A stretch of DNA of 64,000 nt from Pseudarthrobacter sp. Fe7. GTDB lineage: Bacteria > Actinomycetota > Actinomycetes > Actinomycetales > Micrococcaceae. The stretch lies in the NCBI GenBank assembly GCA_024372495.1, contig CP099977.1:682001-746000 (forward strand), written 5' to 3'. The notes under the pieces were generated by a model. The model saw only the letters and a program-made list of their open reading frames with translations, ran no database searches and was not told the origin of the DNA. This document shows positions 58,834-64,000 of the stretch, one piece after another; within the stretch, counting starts at the first letter, position 1, and each line of letters starts with the position of its first letter. Both the position numbers and the translations under genes were made by a program.

Positions 58834-59034
58834 GTGGAAATCTTCATGTGGTGGCTGGACCTTGATCTCGCCAGCAAGGAGTGGCTGCGGCAGAACCTCC
58901 ATGCAGGGGAACTTCCGCTTCCGGTGCTCCAGGGCATCGCGGAGGCGGGCGGTCCGCACCCGGGAAATCCCGCTGCCGCACTCACCGTTGCCGACTGGGA
59001 CTTCATCGAGACGCAGTCGGAGTTCGTGGACTGA
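58834..59034 (+). CDS. Small acidic protein of 66 residues, unknown function
   Basis: Starts MEIFMWWLDLDLASKEWLRQN and ends TQSEFVD; strongly acidic with four tryptophans, no membrane segment. GTG 58834 has AAGGAGGG ten nt upstream, a strong ribosome-binding site. No family recognised. It lies upstream of the beta-propeller gene in the same direction; gene association uncertain. Confidence 0.6.
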   Translation: MEIFMWWLDLDLASKEWLRQNLHAGELPLPVLQGIAEAGGPHPGNPAAALTVADWDFIETQSEFVD

Positions 59035-59114
59035 ACCTTTCCCATCTACGGTGGGGGGACGCGAAGGTGTGAAAACCATTGCGCGGTGGGCCGTCCGGTG
59101 GTTGCATGGTCCGC

Positions 59115-60215
59115 ATGGCAACGGCGGCAGAATCATTCCTCCTGGCAATCGGCACCAAGAAAGGGCTGTGGCTGGCCACAAGCCCGGACAGGAAGGATTG
59201 GTCCTTCACCGGCCCCCACTTCCTCATGGCTGAAATTCCCAGCATCGGGATTGATACCCGGGAGGGCCGCACCCGGATCCTGGTGGGTGTCAGCAGCCCG
59301 CACTGGGGACCCACGGTTGCCCATTCCGATGACCTCGGTGCCACCTGGTCCGAGCCGGAGCAGGGTGCCGTCAAGTTTCCCCAGGACACTGGCGCCGCCC
59401 TTGACCGAGTCTGGCAGATCTACCCGGACGCCGAGTCCCGGCCCGGAGTTGTGTGGGCCGGGGCCGAGCCCATCTCGATCTGGAAATCCACCGATGGCGG
59501 CGAGCATTTCGAGTTGAACCGCGGCCTGTGGGACCATCCGCACCGCAGTGAATGGGGAGCGGGCTACGGCGGTGCGGCGGCGCATTCAATCGTGGTTGAC
59601 CCGGCGGGCGAGACCGTGCACGTCGCCATGAGTACAGGCGGCGTGTACCGCTCGGTCGACGGCGGGACCTCCTGGGAAGCGCGCAACAAGGGCATCTCGG
59701 CCTACTTCATGCCGGACCCCAACCCGGAGTTCGGCCAGTGCGTGCACAAGATCGCCGCGGACGCCGCCGTGGAAGGGCGCCTCTACGCCCAGAACCACCA
59801 CGGGGTATACCGGACGGACGACAATGCCGATACCTGGAACTCCATCGCCGAGGGCCTGCCCGCGGACTTCGGCTTCGTAATGCTGACGCATCCGCGCCGG
59901 GACGGCACCGCCTGGGTGGTTCCGCTGAAGGCCGACGGCGAACGCATCCCTCCTGATGGAAAGCTGGCGGTACACCGCACTGACGACGCCGGAAACACCT
60001 GGAAGCGGCTCAGCGCCGGGCTCCCGGAGCATGAATACAACAGTGTGCTCAGGGACGCCGCGTCGGTGGATACCGCGGAACCGGCCGGCGTCTACTTCGG
60101 GACGCGGGGCGGGACGGTCTACGCCAGTGCGGACGAAGGGGAGACGTTCAGGGAGGTGGCCTCCCACCTGCCGGATGTCCTCTGCGTCCGGGCGGCAGTG
60201 GTTGCCGGTGCCTGA
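59115..60215 (+). CDS. BNR/sialidase-like beta-propeller protein
   Basis: 366 residues. Repeated Asp-box-like units: SDDLGATW, STDGGEHF, SVDGGTSW, TDDNADTW, TDDAGNTW and ASADEGETF, spaced as in BNR/VPS10-type propellers. No signal peptide, so cytoplasmic; sialidase catalytic residues are not evident, so enzymatic activity is not claimed. ATG 59115 or 59106 both possible. Its end overlaps the start of a MoaD/ThiS-like gene by 8 nt, a tight coupling that suggests the two proteins act together. Confidence 0.78.
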   Translation: MATAAESFLLAIGTKKGLWLATSPDRKDWSFTGPHFLMAEIPSIGIDTREGRTRILVGVSSPHWGPTVAHSDDLGATWSEPEQGAVKFPQDTGAALDRVWQIYPDAESRPGVVWAGAEPISIWKSTDGGEHFELNRGLWDHPHRSEWGAGYGGAAAHSIVVDPAGETVHVAMSTGGVYRSVDGGTSWEARNKGISAYFMPDPNPEFGQCVHKIAADAAVEGRLYAQNHHGVYRTDDNADTWNSIAEGLPADFGFVMLTHPRRDGTAWVVPLKADGERIPPDGKLAVHRTDDAGNTWKRLSAGLPEHEYNSVLRDAASVDTAEPAGVYFGTRGGTVYASADEGETFREVASHLPDVLCVRAAVVAGA

Positions 60216-60495
60216 GATTTCACTGCTGCTTCCAAGTGTCCTGCAGCCCCTGGCCGGCGGGCGGTCCATACTGACCACGCCCGCCGACGGGCCGGTGACG
60301 GTGGCAGGCCTGCTCGACGCGGTTTCCGCAGACTATGCGGTGCTGGGCCGGCGGCTCCGTGACGAAACCGGGGCACTGCGGAGGTTCGTCAACATCTACG
60401 TCGGGGGCGACGAGGTGCGGCGGCTGCAGGGGCTGGACACGGAGGTGGTGCCGGGACAGGAAGTGCTGGTCATCCAGTCCGTTGCGGGCGGCTGA
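60208..60495 (+). CDS. MoaD/ThiS-like ubiquitin-fold protein
   Basis: 95 residues. Beta-grasp pattern with the closing sequence GQEVLVIQSVAGG, ending exactly in Gly-Gly like MoaD and ThiS, sulfur carriers activated at that terminus. VNIYVGGDEVRRLQGLDTEV matches the MoaD strand before it. GTG 60208 lies inside the upstream gene. No E1-like activator or molybdopterin/thiamine genes are adjacent, so it may carry sulfur for another pathway or modify proteins. Confidence 0.78.
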   Translation: MPEISLLLPSVLQPLAGGRSILTTPADGPVTVAGLLDAVSADYAVLGRRLRDETGALRRFVNIYVGGDEVRRLQGLDTEVVPGQEVLVIQSVAGG

Positions 60496-60582
60496 ACTGA
60501 CCCTGGATCCCGGCGGCCGGACGGGCGGTGAGGTTGCGGGCAGTCCTTGCTGACTACGCCCGCCACCTTCTTCCCGGACCTG

Positions 60583-60820
60583 CTATGCCACCCGCCAGAC
60601 GCTGCACTCGTCCGTATTGATTGCCTTGCGCACGCCACTGATCCGGTCCAGGATCCAGACCACCCCGATGCCGGGAGCTGTCTCCTGCACGCTGCCGCGG
60701 CGAATCACCACGTCGTCGTAGGAGGGCCCCACGGAAAGGCGGGCTTCGATCTCGTCGCCGCGGTGGAGCCTGGTCCAGGGCGCGGATTCGTGTTACATGC
60801 GTGGTCGCTTTCTTCAACAT
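60583..60820 (-). CDS. Small protein of 78 residues, unknown function (one frameshift)
   Basis: Recovered only after correcting AGCCT at plus-strand 60767-60771 to AGCT, which gives RALDQLHRGDEIEARLSVGPS and a stop at 60583-60585. Starts MLKKATTHVTRIRALDQ and includes YDDVVIRRGSVQETAPGIGVVWILD and ends TDECSVWRVA. Looks like a small beta-rich soluble protein (alternating hydrophobic residues, no membrane segment). No family recognised. Not overlapping other genes; transcribed opposite the MoaD/ThiS-like gene. Confidence 0.6.
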
Positions 60821-60942
60821 CGCGGGGCCTCCTGGCTGGTTCGGTGCCGGCTCTTGCCTGCACTACCAAGTGTGGGCCTGGAATGTTGCGTACCGGTTTC
60901 CCCGCGGTTAGGGCACGGTTAGTTCTTCGCGCCGTCCCCGTT

Positions 60943-62169
60943 TCAGGCTGCCGCCCCGCTCCGGTAGGCCGCCAGGAACGTGGAAATCCGCCGCACGGCC
61001 TCCTCGATGTCCAGCACCGAGGGAAGGATGACAAAGCGGAAGTGGTCCGGCGCGGGCCAGTTGAACGCCGAACCGTGGGAGACCAGGATTTTTTGGTCGC
61101 GAAGCAGGTCCAGGACGAACTTCTCGTCGCTCTCGATCGGGTACAGCTCCGGGTCCAGGCGCGGGAACAGGTACATGGCGCCCGACGCCGGGACGCACGT
61201 CACGCCGGGAATGGCGGTCAGCAGTTTGTGGGCGAGGTCCCGCTGCTCGCGCAGCCGGCCGCCCGGCTTCACCAGCGCGTCGATGCTTTGGTAGCCGCCC
61301 AGGCAGGTCTGGATGGCATGCTGGGCGGGGACGTTCGCGCACAGGCGCAGCGACGCCAGCAGTTCCAGGGCCTCACGGTATGCGGCGGTGGCGGCCAGCG
61401 GCCCGGTGATTGCCACCCAGCCGGCGCGGTAGCCGGGCATCCGGTAGGCCTTGGACAGGCCGCTGAAGGTCAGGCAGCAGACGTCCTCCGCCACGGCCGC
61501 GGTGTGGATGTGCGTGGCACCCCCGTAGAGCACTTTTTCGTAGATCTCGTCGGAGAACAGGACCAGGTTGTGCTTCCGGGCCAGGCCGGCGAACTGTTCC
61601 AGGATGTGCCGGGGGTATACGGCGCCGGTGGGGTTGTTCGGATTGATGATCACAATGCCCTTGGTGCGGCTGGTGATCTTTGCTTCCACGTCGGCCAGGT
61701 CCGGCCACCAGTTCTCCGCCTCGTCGCAGATGTAGTGCACGGCCTTGCCTCCGGTCAGGGTCACGGCGGCGGTCCACAGGGGGTAGTCCGGGGCGGGAAC
61801 CAGGATTTCGTCACCGTTCTCCATGAAGGCCTGCAGGCACATGGAGATCAGTTCGCTGACACCGTTGCCCACCACAATGTCCTCGACACCAATGTTCATG
61901 AGGCCGCGGGTCTGGTAGTACTGCGAGATGGCTGTCCGCGCCGTGAAGATGCCTTTCGAATCGCTGTAGCCCTGGGCGCCGCGCAGGTGGTGGATCATGT
62001 CCACCACCACGGACTCCGGTGCTTCCAGCCCGAAAGGCGCGGTGTCACCGAGGTTCATCTTGAGGATCCGGTGCCCCTCGGCCTCCATGTTCTTCGCCGC
62101 CTCATGGATCGGGCCGCGGAGTTCGTAGCGGACGTTCCGGAGTTTGCTGGAGTGTTGCATGGCGCGCAT
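60943..62169 (-). CDS. Pyridoxal-phosphate aminotransferase, AlaA/AlaT-like
   Basis: 408 residues, class I/II fold. The PLP lysine is in FSGLSKAYRMPGYRAGW; NPNNPTGAVYP and SDEIYEKVLYG are the cofactor-binding segments. The N-terminus RYELRGPIHEAAKNMEAEGHRILKMNLGDTAPFGL is typical of alanine-synthesising transaminases (glutamate + pyruvate). ATG 62169 or 62160; the longer start is chosen by recollection of family N-termini. Cytosolic. Confidence 0.9.
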   Translation of the reverse strand: MRAMQHSSKLRNVRYELRGPIHEAAKNMEAEGHRILKMNLGDTAPFGLEAPESVVVDMIHHLRGAQGYSDSKGIFTARTAISQYYQTRGLMNIGVEDIVVGNGVSELISMCLQAFMENGDEILVPAPDYPLWTAAVTLTGGKAVHYICDEAENWWPDLADVEAKITSRTKGIVIINPNNPTGAVYPRHILEQFAGLARKHNLVLFSDEIYEKVLYGGATHIHTAAVAEDVCCLTFSGLSKAYRMPGYRAGWVAITGPLAATAAYREALELLASLRLCANVPAQHAIQTCLGGYQSIDALVKPGGRLREQRDLAHKLLTAIPGVTCVPASGAMYLFPRLDPELYPIESDEKFVLDLLRDQKILVSHGSAFNWPAPDHFRFVILPSVLDIEEAVRRISTFLAAYRSGAAA

Positions 62170-62321
62170 GGTTGATCTTTTCACAAAGCACGACGACGGG
62201 AGGCGGGGTTGGCCATTCTGTGGACGCCTGCTGGCAGACGGCTCCTTATTCGATAAGTTTTGAACTTGTAGTACTGCCTTCCTGCGGTGGTGCACGGCAG
62301 AACCGGAAGGAAGTACCCCAC

Positions 62322-63245
62322 GTGGGCGGTGTGCTGATCGGACTGGCGGTGATCGGCGTCGTCATTGCCGTCGGATACATCGCCGCGCGCTGCGGCCTGG
62401 GCGATGAACCCACTATCTCGGCGCTGACCCGCACCGCCTTTTTCATCACCAACCCGGTGCTGCTCTTCACGGTGGTGCTGAAATCGGACCTGTCCGTGGT
62501 CTTTTCCGCCTATGTTCCGCTCGCCATCATCACCGCAGCGGTCACAGCATTGCTGTATGTGGCTGCCAGCCGGATCTGGTTCCGAAGGCCGCTGGCCGAA
62601 ACGGCGGTCGGTGCGATGGCAGGCTCCTACGTCAATGCCAACAACATCGGCATCCCCATTACGCTCTACGCCCTGGGCGACGCCACGCCCGTGGCACCGG
62701 TCCTGCTGGTCCAGCTGCTCCTGTTCGCCCCGCTGGTCCTGACCCTGCTGGACCTCTCCGCCGCCGGCCGGTTCTCCCCGCGGCTGATGCTGACGCAGCC
62801 GTTCCGCAACCCCATGATCATCGCCTCGCTCCTGGGCGTGGTCCTGGCGGCGCTCCATGTGCAGCTCCCGGCCCCGGCCATGGCGCCGCTGACACTCCTG
62901 GGCGGCGCGGCCGTCCCGGTGGTGCTGCTGGCGTTCGGCATGTCCCTGCACGGCACCAAAATGCTCCGAAGCGGCGGCCACACGGCCGAAATCCTCACTG
63001 CCACGGCACTCAAGTCAGCCGTCATGCCGGCGGTGGCATTCGTCGTCGGACGCTTCCTGTTCAACCTCGACCACCACATGCTCCTGGGCGTGGTGCTTAT
63101 GGCGGCGCTGCCCTCCGCCCAGAACGTGTTCCTGTTTGCCAGCAAGTACGGGCGGGGCGTGGCCGTGGCGCGGGAGACCATCCTGCTCTCCACGGCCGCC
63201 GCGGCGCCCGTGCTGGTCCTGATCGTCTGGCTCCTGGCCGGCTGA
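62322..63245 (+). CDS. AEC family transporter
   Basis: 307 residues, ten hydrophobic segments in two repeats of five. FITNPVLLFTVVLKSDL and SYVNANNIGIPITLYALGD are typical of the auxin-efflux-carrier-like family; members move malate, other organic anions or auxin-like compounds. GTG 62322 with GGAAGGAAG upstream places VGGVLIGLAVIG at the start of the first segment. Divergent from the aminotransferase gene. Confidence 0.87.
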   Translation: MGGVLIGLAVIGVVIAVGYIAARCGLGDEPTISALTRTAFFITNPVLLFTVVLKSDLSVVFSAYVPLAIITAAVTALLYVAASRIWFRRPLAETAVGAMAGSYVNANNIGIPITLYALGDATPVAPVLLVQLLLFAPLVLTLLDLSAAGRFSPRLMLTQPFRNPMIIASLLGVVLAALHVQLPAPAMAPLTLLGGAAVPVVLLAFGMSLHGTKMLRSGGHTAEILTATALKSAVMPAVAFVVGRFLFNLDHHMLLGVVLMAALPSAQNVFLFASKYGRGVAVARETILLSTAAAAPVLVLIVWLLAG

Positions 63246-63306
63246 AACGCGGCATTGTGCCGCGCCGCCCTACCCTCCGGGCGGCCGGCCGGGCAAGAAT
63301 GGGCAC

Positions 63307-64000
63307 ATGGAACTTCCCGTGATGCCGCCCGTCCCGCCCATGCTCGCCAAGGCCGTCAGCGGCATCGACGGCATCCCCGGCAGCGGGGACCTCAGCTACG
63401 AACCCAAGTGGGACGGCTTCCGGTCCATCATCTTCCGTGACGGCGACGACCTGGAGATTGGCAGCCGCAACGAAAAACCGATGACCCGCTACTTTCCGGA
63501 ACTGGTGGCCGCGCTTAAGGAAAACCTTCCCCGCGCTGCGTGGTGGATGGCGAGATCATCCTGGTGGGGGCTTCCGGGGACCGGCTGGATTTCGACACCC
63601 TGCAGCAACGCATCCACCCTGCTGCCAGCCGGGTGAAGATGCTGGCGGAACAGACCCCCGCAAGCTTCGTGGCTTTCGATCTCCTGGCCCTGGGCGATGA
63701 CGACTACACCGGGCGGCCCTTCGCGGAGCGTCGGGCCGCGCTGGAGAAAGCGCTCGCCGCCAGCAAGGCACCCGTCCAGCTCACCGCCGCCACCACGGAC
63801 AAGGACACCGCCGCGCAGTGGTTCGAGCAGTTCGAAGGGGCTGGGCTGGACGGCATCGTGGCCAAGCGGCTTGACGGCCGGTACGAACCCGACAAGCGGG
63901 TGATGTTCAAGGTCAAGCACGAGCGCACCGCGGACTGCGTGGTGGCCGGCTACCGCCTGCACAAGAGCGGACCGGACGCCATCGGCTCCCTGCTGCTGGG
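63307..64000 (+). CDS. ATP-dependent DNA ligase, LigC-like (3' partial, one frameshift)
   Basis: Starts MELPVMPPVPPMLAKAVSG, the usual opening of LigC-type ligases. Nucleotidyltransferase motifs: EPKWDGFR (lysine that is adenylated), DGEIILVG, FVAFDLLAL, EGAGLDGIVAKRLDG and VKHERTADCVVAGY. The C4 run at 63529-63532 has lost one C; restoring it gives ENLPPRCVVDGEI. The gene runs off the window, so the C-terminal OB domain is not seen. No primase or Ku gene in view. Nick sealing in repair is the family role. Confidence 0.85.

Noticed and set aside
60547-62175. 542-residue open frame antisense to the aminotransferase gene
   Set aside because: No domain, codon pattern of a shadow; the opposite strand encodes a clear PLP enzyme.

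Overview
The window is high-GC actinobacterial chromosome, most likely Micrococcaceae (Arthrobacter/Pseudarthrobacter-like). This is inferred from the rpsF-ssb-rpsR-rplI block followed by dnaB, the preceding CCA-adding enzyme gene, the csoR-copZ-copA operon, a class F sortase, a LigC-type DNA ligase and the frequent ATGA/GTGA gene overlaps. No rRNA, tRNA, CRISPR array, prophage or transposase was recognised.

Layout. 1-18 kb: housekeeping and transport genes (CCA-adding enzyme, histidine phosphatase, GT87-like mannosyltransferase, FAD oxidoreductase, lipoprotein penicillin-binding protein, ABC-F protein, a DeoR regulator translationally coupled to an MFS transporter, a PAP2/diacylglycerol-kinase fusion, an ABC-2 exporter, an amino acid permease and an M18 aminopeptidase). 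18-38 kb: an exopolysaccharide/cell-surface locus. It holds a NeuD-like acetyltransferase, a large LuxR (LAL) regulator, a secreted PKD-domain protein, three overlapping GT2 glycosyltransferases, a polytopic GT-C-like membrane protein, two GH16 enzymes, a three-domain fusion protein, a phosphotransferase, a flippase and a GT4 glycosyltransferase. 38.6-46 kb: the ribosomal/replication block, with a DnaA-box-rich spacer in front of dnaB. 46-64 kb: thioesterase, DoxX, MATE and EamA transporters, an orphan WXG100 protein, copper homeostasis, universal stress protein, a sortase F/substrate pair, a beta-propeller protein coupled to a MoaD/ThiS-like protein, an alanine-type aminotransferase, an AEC transporter and the start of a LigC-type ligase.

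Sequence quality dominates interpretation. About 27 genes-in-pieces sites can each be repaired by one small indel, and the indels are not random. Sixteen (possibly seventeen) are one extra base inside what should be AGCT, read as AGGCT or AGCCT; about ten are one base lost from a homopolymer. Essential ssb and dnaB are affected, so these are almost certainly read or consensus errors and not pseudogenes. Coordinates below give the repaired gene from true start to true stop. The AGCT rule also recovers correct ends for small genes that would otherwise be missed or mis-ended (WXG100 protein at 52.1 kb, FMN reductase at 42.6 kb, unknown 78-residue protein at 60.6 kb).

The most interesting biology: a class F sortase beside a secreted proline-rich protein with no LPXTG but an NQGFNAQTA segment before its membrane anchor; a nucleotidyltransferase-kinase-methyltransferase-like fusion in the polysaccharide locus; a ubiquitin-like GG-ending protein overlapping a beta-propeller gene; a membrane protein carrying L7/L12-like motifs; and several paired palindromic operator candidates.
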